Shown: piece by piece, positions 41,280 to 53,375 of the stretch | Numbering within the stretch: position 1 is the stretch's first letter | Layout of the letters: each line of letters starts with the position of its first letter | DNA from: Siphlonurus alternatus | Taxonomy: Eukaryota; Arthropoda; Insecta; Ephemeroptera; Siphlonuridae | Direction: 5' to 3' | Length of the DNA: 64,000 nt | Assembly: GCA_949825025.1 (NCBI GenBank) | Contig: OX463778.1 | Span: 37,835,194-37,899,193 of the forward strand | The notes under the pieces: generated by a model | Databases searched by the model: none | Seen by the model: only the letters and a program-made list of their open reading frames with translations | Told to the model about the DNA's origin: nothing | Translations under genes and position numbers: made by a program

Positions 41280-41700
41280 GAATTCTGAAGAAAGACTGTC
41301 TCAAAACTAGATCTCAACAACCCTGCACCTCTCTTCTCAAGCCATATACCACTATCTTTTCCCACCCCTCTCTTAACATTTTATCCCCTCTCTCGCGCTT
41401 TCTTTCCTCCCCTCCCCGCGTCGTTTCGTTTCTACTACTATAGTGCTGCTGCTGCTATACCACTGCTGCTTACCATAGCATGCCGTCGCTAGCACCCCGA
41501 GAAAACTCACTTCACTTGGTGCGCCTAGTAGCGGCGGCGTCTGAGCGAACGCGGCGAGCGCCACCAGAGCAGCCCTCCCTCCCTTCCCTTCTTTGCGACG
41601 ACGTCCACAGAAAATCTCCCTCCTTTTGCGCGCCTTTGCCTTCCCCTTCGTAAGAGAGCGCCGCCAAGCATATAGCAGGCCGAACAGAGAAGTACAACTT
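41280..41700 (-). promoter_or_regulatory. GC-richer island, candidate non-coding first exon
   Basis: This CpG-containing block with pyrimidine-rich stretches lies 0.7-1.1 kb upstream of the N-terminal exon. On the minus strand it contains two donor-like sites, CTATG|GTAAGC (exon end 41474) and GTGAA|GTGAGT slightly upstream, as expected for an untranslated first exon. Open frames across it show no recognisable domain. It could equally be a promoter-proximal regulatory element. Confidence 0.3.
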
Positions 41701-42049
41701 TTTTTTTTTAACTACAACCTCCCAATCCCCACCACTGACTTTTCTCCACTTTTTTTTTTTTAATTCCTCCCTTCTACTGTCCGAAGTTACCCTTTTTTAG
41801 CTAAAGAGACGCCGTAGTTAGGAAGGGATGAAAAAAAAAATGAGGATCACAGAGATCGGACCATAAGGGTTGTTATATTATGATGATATACGGGTGTTTT
41901 AGTATAAGAAAATTTGTAATTCAATGTGGTGTGGTACTGCGAGTCAAATTGGAGAGTACATTTAGTACAGCAAGATATGGAAATTGATATGGTTGTGAAA
42001 TAATTTGTTTGAGATACGAATTTGAACTTAAGTGAAGACACGAGTTGCA

Positions 42050-42275
42050 TCTCAGCTGATTATGTAAAGTCAGTGGGCTCGGTGCCCGGGGCGTGTTAGG
42101 TCTGGTCAGGGAAGTTGGTGACGCTGGACTACCACGCTGAGCGGCTCCGGAGGATGCTGCATGCATCTGCATCCCTCCCCCCGACCCAGCCCTAAACTGG
42201 TTTGACCGCTTCGCCGCAACATATGCTCGCGTCGTCGCTGTACCGCGCGATGTATAAAACTTACATTAAATATAT
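42050..42275. other. GC-richer island with an open minus-strand frame, identity unknown
   Basis: The block stands out from the surrounding AT-rich DNA and has many CpGs. The minus-strand frame is open from about 42265 to 41921. It includes an Ala/Ser/Pro-rich segment (MQMHAASSGAAQRGSPASP) that reads more like protein than most frames here. No clean splice donor follows the GC-rich part and no domain is recognised. It may be an upstream exon of the zinc-finger gene, a regulatory element or chance. Confidence 0.2.
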
Positions 42276-43059
42276 CAAGTAAAAAAATTGAACGTAACGA
42301 GAGGGAAGAAGATTTAGAAGATACATTATAGAGAAACTTTGTTCTGATTTTTTTTATATGTAATATCTATCGAGAAATTTGACCTAGTTCATTTTAATCA
42401 TAAATCTTAATTAAGGCAATGTGTATTTTATATAAAAAGTTCAATTTAAAATAATGTAAAAAGTTTTGTATTTGATACCATGAAGATGATATTTTAATGT
42501 ATATTTTTTTTTCTAACTAATTTTAAAAATAATTATTGTATTTCTTGTGCCAGTATACAGCTTATAGTTTAATTTGCTGCAAAGTAACACGTGTGTATGC
42601 ACATGCGTATTATGCAAATTTGTGATATGTACAGCACAACTGTACACACAACGACAAATAAGCTGAACATTAATACGACGTAATGTAAAATTGTATATGG
42701 GAAATTAGCTGTCACATTTTCACATAAAAAAATAACAAATTTAAAATTAATATTGTTACCATAAAAAAAAAAAATCTCATTTTTTTCCACCATGGCAACA
42801 ATAATCTCTTGTTTATACATCATTTTTTTTACATTGTTTGTGTTTTTTTAATGAGTGTTGAAATTTATTAAAAAAATAATGTAATTAAATGTCAATTATG
42901 AATAAAAAAGAGTTTTTGTTAAAAAAAAAAACATACCTGTTTTAAAACTTGATAACGAAAGACTTGCTGTTTTCACTTTGGTCAATATAAAATACACAAC
43001 TTGACGTATAAGACGTTGCCGGTATACTAGAGTTAACAACAGTTAAAATGATCGCGCCC

Positions 43060-43445
43060 TTAAAAGTAGGGGTGGGTATAATATTTTCTTGTTCACCCCC
43101 GCCCCGCCCCCCTTATATCAGCTATCTTGCTCCAAGACGCCGGCAGGAGATATAAGATCATGCGCACTCCTTGCAATCTCCTTGAAAAGCGCGGGGGAGG
43201 CGGAGCGGAGGTGGAGAGGGGTAAGAATATCAAGTGGAGGGGATAAGGGTGCAAGTGGAGGGGAGAGATGACGGAGTGGTAGGCTAGCTGCAGGCGCTCC
43301 GGCAAAATGAGTTGGAGAAAAACAAGATAGGTGGAGCGCCGCCACCATCTCAGCATCTTATATATATAATGGGAAGCTGAGCTCCATTGATGATACAGAC
43401 ACCAAGTAGCAACGATCACGAGGAGATTGCTGCTCTCTCAATACA
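43060..43445. other. GC-richer purine-biased island
   Basis: The plus strand is G/A-rich with short irregular repeats (CAAGTGGAGGGG-type units near 43230-43265) and a GCGCGGGGGAGGCGGAG core. All frames over it are open for 70-110 codons, which is expected from the composition. No domain is seen. It lies 2.5 kb upstream of the N-terminal exon, so a distal promoter or enhancer is plausible. Confidence 0.2.
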
Positions 43446-43907
43446 ATAAATGTTGCTAATTCCAAAACCTTTCGTATGCTACTGCCTCATGTTTTTACTT
43501 TTTATGATAGAGACACCATTTTTTTTTTACCTTATAAAATTTATCTTTTTTTGTATAATATATAATATATAAATATAATATATCGTTATGAATTGAAATG
43601 ATATTGTATACTTTTAATTAAATATAAAATTATTTTTTTAAGAATTATGCAGAACTCTATTCTATTTACATTCTAAATTTTATCAATGCATCATACAGAT
43701 TTAATTTGATACCATGGATCGTCTTAATCAAGTATATTATATAGTTATATATACTTAAAAGAAGCTATAATATATATTATAATAGGTAACAGCAAAATTG
43801 AAGTTTAACATACAATTATCTTAAAATAATAATTTAACTTCCAACACTGCATGTCATTTTTATTCATATAAGTTGTATACAATAATTGTTTTTTTGTATA
43901 ACTTGCA

Positions 43908-43929
43908 TTTTTTTTTTTTTTTTTTTTTT
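43908..43929. repeat. T22 homopolymer
   Basis: Uninterrupted T run. Confidence 0.9.
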
Positions 43930-44029
43930 GATAATGGGGTGATTTAATTTTTTGTAATTTTTTAAATTTAGAGTAATGTATTAAAATAAACTTAAATTTA
44001 TATACCAATGCATTACGTGTTATACAAGA

Positions 44030-44129
<100 letters not shown>

Positions 44130-44516
44130 CGTGAGCTGTATAATATAGTATACACCAAAGGCAGACGCAATGATACAAACATTACAACGTTTTAATATAC
44201 ACCCCAAATGATATAAATTAGAGGAAAATTGTTAACATGTATAATATGCCAATAACATGGTAAACATGGCCCTAATACTTAATTGGGCATAGCAAAGTTG
44301 ATAAGAATGATAACATAACTGAATAACTTAATGCTACTTTGTGGGAAATAAATTTTCTCTTTGCATTTATATAGTTATATATATATAATACTACAAACCT
44401 ATAGCAGGTATGCAGCACGCTTGTTGCATATATATACTTGTAGTGTTAGGTTTCAGCAGTTTGACTGAGAGATTGTCACAGCCTAGCTCTGTTATCAGAA
44501 TTGCTATCAGAGCCAC

Positions 44517-44699
<183 letters not shown>

Positions 44700-46009
44700 C
44701 TGCTCAGTGCAACGAGGTCGGTGTACTCCGCATCAAATTGCACCTCTGCCGGCTGAACAGGAATTACCTTCACTATAAAAAAAAATAACAAACTAAAACA
44801 CTAACTTTTTTTATAATATATATAATAAGAATAAAAAAAAATACACATACTAAGGCTATGTTATATTATATAGCTTAGGCCGGGCCCAGGGTATATTGTA
44901 AAATCCAGTCATACTGGTTTTTCTACTTCTTATATACGGCGCCATAATAATTCTTTCGTTTACAATTTTTTTTTTATCTCGTTTGCTTTTGCTTTATATA
45001 CTTTGGTATATACAGAGACTCAATGAAGTAGTGCAGTGTCCTTCAAAGAATCCTGCTGCTGCTTTTGCTTGCAAGTACACCCTCTTTTACGTTTTCTTAA
45101 ACGTTATATTAGTCAAGAATAACCTTTCTCAATACTGGTTACCTTTGAGGTAGGTCCAGGAAAATAATAACCTTCATCTCATGAACATAAGAGAAAGATG
45201 AGACATCCTTGGAGTTTACTTTTTTTTTAAAAAAAAAAACAGGCTGTTGTATATTTTTATATACATGTAATATATATTATTAACTTAAAGACAGGACCAC
45301 ACATATTATTGTTATTTAAACATTTATCATAATTTATTATATTTATAATACAGATTTATGTACTGATTAAAAAAATATATAAAATATATTTTAAGTATTT
45401 TAATTTATGCAACCTTGTATCCAATAACATGTATGTAATATAAGATGAATTGTTAAAAAAAATCACAATATTGTTCAGTTGAGCATATAATGTTATGCAA
45501 GGTTAAGAAACCTTAATATATAGGAAGAATGGAAGTATCATTTTACATTAAATCAACGGTATCAGATTTCGACAAGAATTTTTTAAATATCTTCATTCAA
45601 CTGCATAAAATGAGATGAACTGTAATTTAAAAAATAAAAGCATCCTTTTATTGATGTGTATATTTATAGGATATGTATATATGGTTAACTTGATTATATA
45701 AATCTATAATATATATACGGTTTAAACGATCAGGCATACAGACAGAAAAAATAAATGCATGTAATTACGGGATGATTTGTTGAATATTATTCTTTTTGAG
45801 TTCTTATATTGCCCATTTTACATCTAAAATTGGGATAGGACAGAGCCTCTTGTCATGACATTTAACTGGCCAATGATCTTCAAAAATAAATACTACAAGG
45901 AGGTGCAGATTCTTTTTATATAAATTAGACTAAATTTAAAACATTTTTGAACTTTCATTGATAAATGATAACCCATAACAGAGGAACAGTATAAGCTATC
46001 TTGACTATG

Positions 46010-47350
46010 ATGAGGCGATCAGAGTTAAGATGCTTGAAGAGAGAGATAGGAAGGGGGGAGGAGGGGGGGTCTTGGAGGCTGCGGTCACGCCTGGAGAGGG
46101 AGGAAAGTTGAGGAGTTTCTCGTCGCACTGACCTACGCCAAGTTGATTATATAGCCCGTGGCCCTCGCTATAATATAACATCAGCTTCAGCTAACTGTTA
46201 TATACCGAGAAGGAGGTGTAAACTTTGCTCAAGTATTGCGGTATAAACTTGAGAGGCATAAACTCTCGGGGCCAGGGGGAAATTACCTTGTTTTAACTTG
46301 TTCCTGCATGCAGGTGTTGGTTCACGACCCTATAAACCCAGCACGAGACTGTGCATGCAGTGTGTGGAGATAGCGACCGAGACAATTGGCACTTCCGCAC
46401 GCATATATACCACCCATCGATGCTGGTAAATTGCTAGTTTATTATTACAATATGGTTGTTGCAAAACATAATATAAAGATATTATTGTCTTATTAAAGTT
46501 ATGTTTAGCAGTTTGCATATCTTGCTAGGCAAAAATGTCTGCTTTTTTGAAATTTCAAGAAAATTCTTTAAAATATTATAATTTATACTATAGTGATTAA
46601 TAATGTTTTATTTATATTATAATCAACATATATTATATATGTTATGCGTATATATATTATATGTTTATGCATTATATTCTAGGAAATATATAATAATGTC
46701 ATAATTAAATTATGACCATATAATATAATATAATATTTATAATATGTTGCATACTGTATACATTCCGTTACATTTTTCTATTTTATATTTAATTGCATTT
46801 TCAATACTATTAAAACTTCATAAAGCAATAAAAATATTAATATAATACAATATATAATATCATGTTATACTAAATATAATTTGTTTTTGTAAGTTTACTT
46901 CTTTTCTACTGATAAGATTCAATAGAGTTCATTGACTTTCTTAATATACATTATGATCCTTTCCGTACGTGCTAATTTGCCTTTAAGTCAGCTTCAACCT
47001 TGGCCCTCCTTCATGTAAGTCATAAAGACGAAGACTACTTATATTGTTACCGCGTCTATATACTAAGACTCAATGGTAAAGCCACACCTAACATGACGTG
47101 AAGAGAGGGGGAGACAAGGAGTTCCGTGTGAAGGTAGGTCACGATTTAACTGACTGACTGGTGAACGCTGCCGGCGAAACGAACGTGGTGGCTCCAGAGC
47201 TATATAGCATCATATGTACAGCATCATGGAGTGTTAGCCAGTACAGGCGGAGAGAGAGAGAGAGAGAGCACGTCTCACTTGATGTTGCATATATCCACAT
47301 ACTGGCTTGCTAGCCTCCACCCACTATATAGCTTCATCAAGGTAATATTT
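46010..47350. other. Upstream stretch with complex patches
   Basis: GC-richer patches lie at about 46020-46410 (G runs, CTCAAGT/ACTTGAG inverted pair near 46228-46253) and 46960-47350. AT-rich DNA lies between them. No coding domain is seen. Confidence 0.2.
47250..47268. repeat. (GA)n microsatellite, 9 units
   Basis: Short GA run. Confidence 0.85.
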
Positions 47351-47356
47351 GGTACT

Positions 47357-47373
47357 AAGGTAGTATGGAGAAC

Positions 47374-47432
<59 letters not shown>

Positions 47433-47774
47433 ATTAAATATAATTAAGGTATGATGGAGAACGTTTATAATATACAGTATAACTGCCATGTATATAAAGT
47501 ATAGTATAGTGAGATAGCATAGGTTATGTCAAAGAGGAGCTGGTCCATTATTTACTTGTTATTGGTTAACAATGTGAATGTTATATACTTATCAAGTATA
47601 CACACTAATATTTTTTTCCTTTCACTAGTACTTCAGAACAATACCCAGGTATTTTAGATTCAAGGTAGCATGGAGAACATTATAAATGGCTAATCGAAGT
47701 ATAAACAAGGGTGAATGGACACCAGTTTCCGTAATGGTTATAGTAAAAAATATTATAAAGGTAGGGTGGAGAAC
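47357..47774 (+). repeat. Dispersed short direct repeat, four copies of AAGGTAG.ATGGAGAAC
   Basis: Copies lie at 47357-47373, 47446-47462, 47662-47678 and 47758-47774, all in the same orientation and matching at nearly all of 17 positions. The intervening sequences differ, and one gap contains (TA)26. A related inverted ATGGAGAAC occurs near 48170. The origin is unknown; it may be a decayed tandem array or a cluster of protein sites. Confidence 0.5.
47377..47428. repeat. (TA)n microsatellite, 26 units
   Basis: TA run between the first two copies of the AAGGTAG.ATGGAGAAC repeat. Confidence 0.94.
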
Positions 47775-47809
47775 GGTTGGATAACAATTAATAGCCAAGC
47801 AGTAAAAAG

Positions 47810-47985
47810 ATCAGAGGACTGTTTTGTTGGTCTTTGGTGCTTACTGAGCTGTCAGTTCGACCTTAGAAACACGAACCGTCAGAGACCGGCGATTGTCGGA
47901 CGGGTGACTTTGCGCCTCGTTCACTCGGGCGGCCCAAGTTTGATTTATCCCCTATTACCAGTCCGTACAACCTGTTAGCAATCCA
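47810..47985. other. CpG-containing island, no assignment
   Basis: The plus-strand frame is open for 87 codons from 47715 through this block, and the peptide matches nothing I know. It sits directly after the four-copy short repeat. Confidence 0.18.
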
Positions 47986-48725
47986 ACATTATTATTTTTT
48001 TTATATAAATCCTCTCCTTTTTTATACTTCTTTCATTTTGTGGTTGAACTATTATCATCATAACAAAAAAATAATTAATCACATTTTACACCTGTTTAAT
48101 CTCTTATTTAATCCTATTACATGAGATTTAATATTTTTGTTTATTCAGTTTAATATACTGTTGTTCTCCATATATATGTATAGTAAAGTTATATATGTTT
48201 TCTGCTTTATATATATAATGTTCTGTTTGTAAAGGTTTAACTTTTTTTTTTCTCTCAATTTGCAATTATAGTTTTATTTTCCAATGGTCTGACACAATAT
48301 CTATAAATATAAAATTTATTGATTTTATTTTATGTAGCTGATAAGAGATGGCAGCACGTTGGAAATTTTATAATTTAATGATGCTCTATTAGGCACATCC
48401 AAGGCATTTACAAGACCGATTTTTTTTTTTTTAAATATTCCTACCCTGCGTGCATTTCCAACGGTGGAGAATTTAAAATTAAAACAAAATGTTTACCACT
48501 ATCCAAAAACTTATAACAACTTAAATTGAGAAATGTATAAAATTTGGAAATCACCAATTGAGGCGAAAAATATTGTTGTCGGTGAATTGCAAGGGCTATT
48601 CGTAAACCGTGTACGTTCACAACTTGCATCAATCGACCATATGTTCAAGTTCATAAAAAAACAAGAGCAGAAAGTGGAGTGTATATTATATATAATACAC
48701 AGTTACACACAGTACTTATCCATTA

Positions 48726-48742
48726 CTCTCTCTCTCTCTCTC
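48726..48742. repeat. (CT)n microsatellite, 8 units
   Basis: Short CT run. Confidence 0.8.
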
Positions 48743-49134
48743 TTAACTCTTTTTCTTGTTAATTCTGAATGAGTATAAATCTATAAATATTCATTTCAGA
48801 AATAGTCTATTTCATAAATATTTGTTTATAAATAAACTAATTGTTAATTAGTTGTTAAACTTTTTTGAATATTCTCAATGCCAAATTTTTATTAATTTTT
48901 ATTCTATAACATTTAATAAATATATATTTTCAAAAATAATTCATAATAATCATAATAATATTTTCTTTTAACTTCATTGTCTTATCTTAATTATTAATTT
49001 CTAGAAATGATGCAATGATGTAAATCGGAGTAAATTTGATATTAAATTGTATATTATAATGAATTATAATACGTGTTCATCCCACCAGAGTTGTTGATGC
49101 CAAGCTGCATTTTAATTTTTGTAATTGGACATAA

Positions 49135-49330
49135 GTGGCAACAATATATCTGCGTGGAGCTCATGGTCCCCCCCGAGGTGTTTTCCTCCGGCCAGACGCG
49201 AGGTGTCTGGCCACACCCTGGGGGCTGCGTGAGCACCAGCCCTCCTCCTCCAAGTGTGATGATCTCAGACACGGTGGCTCGCGGCGGGCGTCATCGAGAC
49301 GCGGCCTTGGGGCTAAAGGTAACAGCTGGA
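49135..49330. other. GC-richer island with a perfect short hairpin
   Basis: The block contains GGCCAGAC-GCGAGGT-GTCTGGCC (49190-49212), an 8-bp perfect stem with a 7-base loop, and ends with AAAG|GTAACA on the plus strand. Frames of 75-112 codons cross it on both strands without a recognisable domain. It is a candidate non-coding exon or regulatory element. Confidence 0.25.
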
Positions 49331-50139
49331 CACTGGTCATACTTTTTATACACGATTTGTAACGCATATTTAAACCTGCCTGCCCGCCTATGTAACACCC
49401 TGACTTGCTGACTGCTTCAATGCGCATCTGTTCAACTATAATACAGAAAAAAAATTCATCTTGCTACATAGATATAATGCTTTATTTATATTAAGGCTTG
49501 GTATTATATATAATATAATTACTATATAATATAAAATTATATGATATTTTTATTGTAATGTTTTTTAACTGTAATATAATTCATTATAAAAAATTATATT
49601 ACTTCTCACCAGTACTAAATTTTGCACTTATTTTTTTAATCATTGCATTGCAAATTTTAAAATAGTTTTTTTTTTACGTTAAAATGAATATAAAAAAAAA
49701 CACATTAAAATATTATCAATTTTACATTATTTAGCTATTTTAGCTTGTTACAAAATGATATAAAAAATACACGAAAAAAAAATCAGATATTAAGCAAAAT
49801 TAGCCAAAAATTTGATAAATTTTAAGAAACTATTCTAAATAATTTACTTTGAAATAGAAGTAATTCAGTAACTTAAATTAAAACAACACATCACGTTAAA
49901 ATAATTTAAAAGTCCACGTATGATATTAGAAAATCTAAATAATAAAAAACAAAGGAAATACAAAATAGTAAATAATATAAAACTTGAACTTCCATATATG
50001 GTATAATAATATTAGTAAATTATAATATCGTGATAACAAGCTATTATTTTGCAGTTTTTAATTGGCGTGAGTGCAGATCTAATGACTTAATGTTAATGAT
50101 AATCGTATTATGCGATCTGTAATTGACGCTACAGCAATA

Positions 50140-50300
50140 GACAGAAGGCTAAAGAAGGGTCACATAATGTCGCGTCTCCACCCCCGGGGGCCGCCGACCG
50201 TCGCGACCTGATGCTCCCCCGAGTCAATGCAGGCTACACGCACTCTTCATACACCACACCAAATGTTGCATTCAACCCGGAAGTTTATCTGTCTCTCCAA
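50140..50300. other. Small GC-rich island
   Basis: It contains a CCCCCGGGGG palindrome (50181-50190), a nearby AGGGTCA nuclear-receptor-type half site (about 50155) and several CpGs. Nothing coding is seen. Confidence 0.22.
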
Positions 50301-51124
50301 ATATGGAATTAAAATTAAAACCTGTAATATCAGCGTTATCTTTAATTTCATTACCAAATTTGGACAAAAAATATTAAAAAATATTAATATTGAACAATGA
50401 CTTCCGGTAAAATATGAACATTTGTTAAAGTATATATCAGATGTATTTATATTATATGTATGGAATTACAATAAGCAATAAAACAAGAGTGAATCATTTG
50501 ATGATGTATGATTATACCTTTTCATTTATCCTTTCAATATAAATGACATTAATATTATCCTTTTAAATTAACAGCTATATGTCATCGCGTGAGATATTAT
50601 TATAATTATAGTCAAAAGAGTTGTATAGTTCTATAAACAATCATAACCTATTATTAAACTTTTTAATATTTATATATACGTGATAAAATGAGAGCTTTTT
50701 CAATTAATTGTTTTTTTTTATATCTCTTCGGACAATTAGGATAAATCCATCACCTTTTTTTTTTTATTTTCAACAACCTAATCTTCAAATAGTATATTGT
50801 GATGCAGTTTAAGTGGCTCCTATTATTATACCATAATTTGGAAGATATTTTTGAAAGCTTGATTTCTTACGTAATATTTCTTATATATATTGGCAACAAA
50901 AATTTACAGTAAACCGAAATTGACTTTGTGTTTTTGATGCCCAAAATTTTATTCTATTTTTATGAATTTTGATTTTCCACTTTCATTTCATTCCTTCCAA
51001 AAATATAAATTAGATTTAAAAAAATGTTTTATTGTTTACAGATGGCCAAAATTTGGTGATATCGAGAATTTATAATTATAAACTTGTTAATAAAATTTTA
51101 TTATATCATGAGTTAGCTTCTTCC

Positions 51125-51146
51125 TAATAATAATAATAATAATAAA
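51125..51146. repeat. (AAT)n microsatellite, 7 units
   Basis: Trinucleotide run; a shorter one lies near 16787-16800. Confidence 0.85.
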
Positions 51147-51970
51147 AAACTACCAATCCTGCTTATTTGCGAAGAATTTTTCCAAAGCTTTAAACTGTCT
51201 TTTAAAGTATAGGAGCAATGTTGTGTAGAAAAAAATGGAATATTCTAATTTAACTCTTATGTATAGAATTTTACAATAGTGTAAGTTGTAACTGTGCTGG
51301 GTCATTGGCCTTTAATAGCATTCACATTCAATTTCAGTCATGCAAATTAAAAAGTAACGTCTAATTTGGCAAATATTGCCAATTGAGTGGTTTGGCACAA
51401 TCCAAAGAAGCATTTTCAACCTATCCAGTTGTTATGAAGACTTGAGTAAATCTATTATTCACTTTATTAATATAAAAAAATCCCTTAATAATTCCTTCTA
51501 AATTTTTTCTACATTAATGAACACATTCAAAAAATTGGCAAGCTGATAGAATATTTCTTATTTAAGTAACATTTTTTGTATGTATGTATATATTATTATT
51601 AATAATAAATATTTATGTCGCTAGGAGTCACTAGTGGTCAGAATAAAGAAAAGGGTTCATATTAAAAGTATTATTATATTATTTTTAGAAGGAAACACGA
51701 CACAGCTGTTAAATAATATGCACAAAAAATTAATTTAAGAAAAAAAAGGGGTAGGTATAACAAAATAAGCATATAACAGTCTGACCATACGTGTGTATAA
51801 AAATATAAATAAAAAGTAGGGGGTACTAACATACATACGTTACTTTAAAAAAAAAGACTGACCCTTTTTCCGTCGTGCTCTTTTATATCAGTTAGGTCCC
51901 TTCATGCAAGGCAGCTTCCTTCTGGCTTGCTACGCTCATGGCCCGTGCAGCTGCCCACTCTAGTGGGACT

Positions 51971-51978
51971 ATGCAAAT
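51971..51978 (+). promoter_or_regulatory. POU octamer ATGCAAAT
   Basis: Exact octamer in a GC-richer island. Such sites bind POU-domain factors, and the island also holds a CRE. Confidence 0.3.
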
Positions 51979-52030
51979 GAGCAGCCCGCCCGCCGCTCAC
52001 CGATACAGTACAGTCCACGTTAGATGACTG

Positions 52031-52038
52031 TGACGTCA
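52031..52038. promoter_or_regulatory. Perfect CRE/ATF palindrome TGACGTCA
   Basis: Exact match, 60 bp from a POU octamer. Confidence 0.42.
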
Positions 52039-52591
52039 TCATTGATACATAATAATCAAGTGGAAATTATAATCGATGTTTTTTTGAGTAGCAAGAAAAA
52101 AGCAACTCAGGTACTTTTGTTTGTGATTAGATTCGTATGTTAAATAAATTGTATTTCAAAATGAATTTTTGAAAGCCAAAGTAGAGTAATAAAAAATAGA
52201 AGACTCTGATAATTGAAACTAAATTAAGAGAAAAATTAGTACTAGCCAAACACCATGGTTTCTTCTTATCATTCCACTGAACAAACTTATCTTTATGCAC
52301 TTCAGTGTTACCAACTAACTTAAAATTAATCTAAGAAAATTACTATTTCACTGCTATCACTAGTTTTATGAATTTGCATTTGAATTTGAAAATTTGTATC
52401 AAAACAAAATATTGAAATATAATTTAGTTTTACGATAATTGATTTAATTTGTTGTCTTATATCACTGCTTGGAACCATAATTTAATTTTAGACCTGAAAT
52501 AACTAAATAGTTGAGTTAATTTCAATTAAGTTTAGAAACTGTGCTGCAGAAAAATGAGATACTTCTTTCAGTCACTTTATATACTGGAAGT

Positions 52592-52615
52592 AAAAAAAAA
52601 AAAAAAAAAAAAAAA
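52592..52615. repeat. A24 homopolymer
   Basis: Uninterrupted A run. Confidence 0.9.
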
Positions 52616-53149
52616 GCACGATTTTACAACGTTTTACAGCGGACATTTGAGAAACAAAATTTCCTTCACCTTTGAAGGACACTTTTTTTAATAATAAAAT
52701 ATTCTTAGATTTATGTTGATAAGTCACTCCTAATTACATAATGGGAATTTTATCTGTATTGTTTTTTTAACGCTGATAAAGACATTTAAAGAAGTAAAGG
52801 CTTTCAAGAGCTGCATGTTTTGAAATATTTTTTTTTAACATTATATATATTTAAGTTTTGTATAAAATCCTACATCATTTATATTTATATAATTATTCAC
52901 TTGTTCACATTTTTTTAAAAATTTAATCTCCCTTAATTATTTCATAATATAATTATATTTCCATAGTTTAAGAGGGCACTAATGTTCTATATATGTGAGT
53001 ATTATGGTCTAATTTATTCAAAGTGAATCAAAGATGTTAACTGAAATTAATATTTTGAGGATAAAAATGTAGCTTTCCGTTGATCTCTACTGTTTTTGTC
53101 TATAAAATCAAGACACTTCGGTGAAAAATGTACTATTTTGTACCCAGGC

Positions 53150-53328
53150 TATCTAATATTTCTTGGGACGACAGGTTCGCGCATGTTACGTCAATCAAAC
53201 ATTATCTGCTCGTGACGTCATCTGAAAGCAAGTGAGCAGCAGTGTAAGCGCCCCAGGGATACCCTGGGATATAATCGTGATGCATGATTGGAAGCCCGAG
53301 GCACAATCTTAAAAGCCTTCTAATGACT

Positions 53329-53330
<2 letters not shown>
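53150..53330. promoter_or_regulatory. Complex island with CRE and palindrome, ending in A40
   Basis: It has TTACGTCA (53186), TGACGTCA (53213) and a perfect interrupted palindrome CCCAGGG-ATA-CCCTGGG (53252-53268), directly followed by a 40-base A run. It is either a regulatory cluster or the 3' part of a retroposed sequence; no flanking duplication was identified. Confidence 0.25.
53213..53220. promoter_or_regulatory. Perfect CRE/ATF palindrome TGACGTCA
   Basis: Exact match, 27 bp from a second related site TTACGTCA. Confidence 0.42.

Positions 53331-53370
<40 letters not shown>
53331..53370. repeat. A40 homopolymer
   Basis: Longest homopolymer of the window. Its abrupt start after a complex island could mark a retroposed 3' end. 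Confidence 0.9.

Positions 53371-53375
<5 letters not shown>

Larger units (their letters stand above)
51885..52045. promoter_or_regulatory. Enhancer-like island with POU octamer and CRE
   Basis: The GC-richer block contains a perfect octamer ATGCAAAT (51971) and TGACGTCA (52031) 60 bp apart, plus GCAGCTGCC E-box sequence. It lies about 11 kb upstream of the N-terminal exon. Regulatory role is inferred. Confidence 0.27.
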
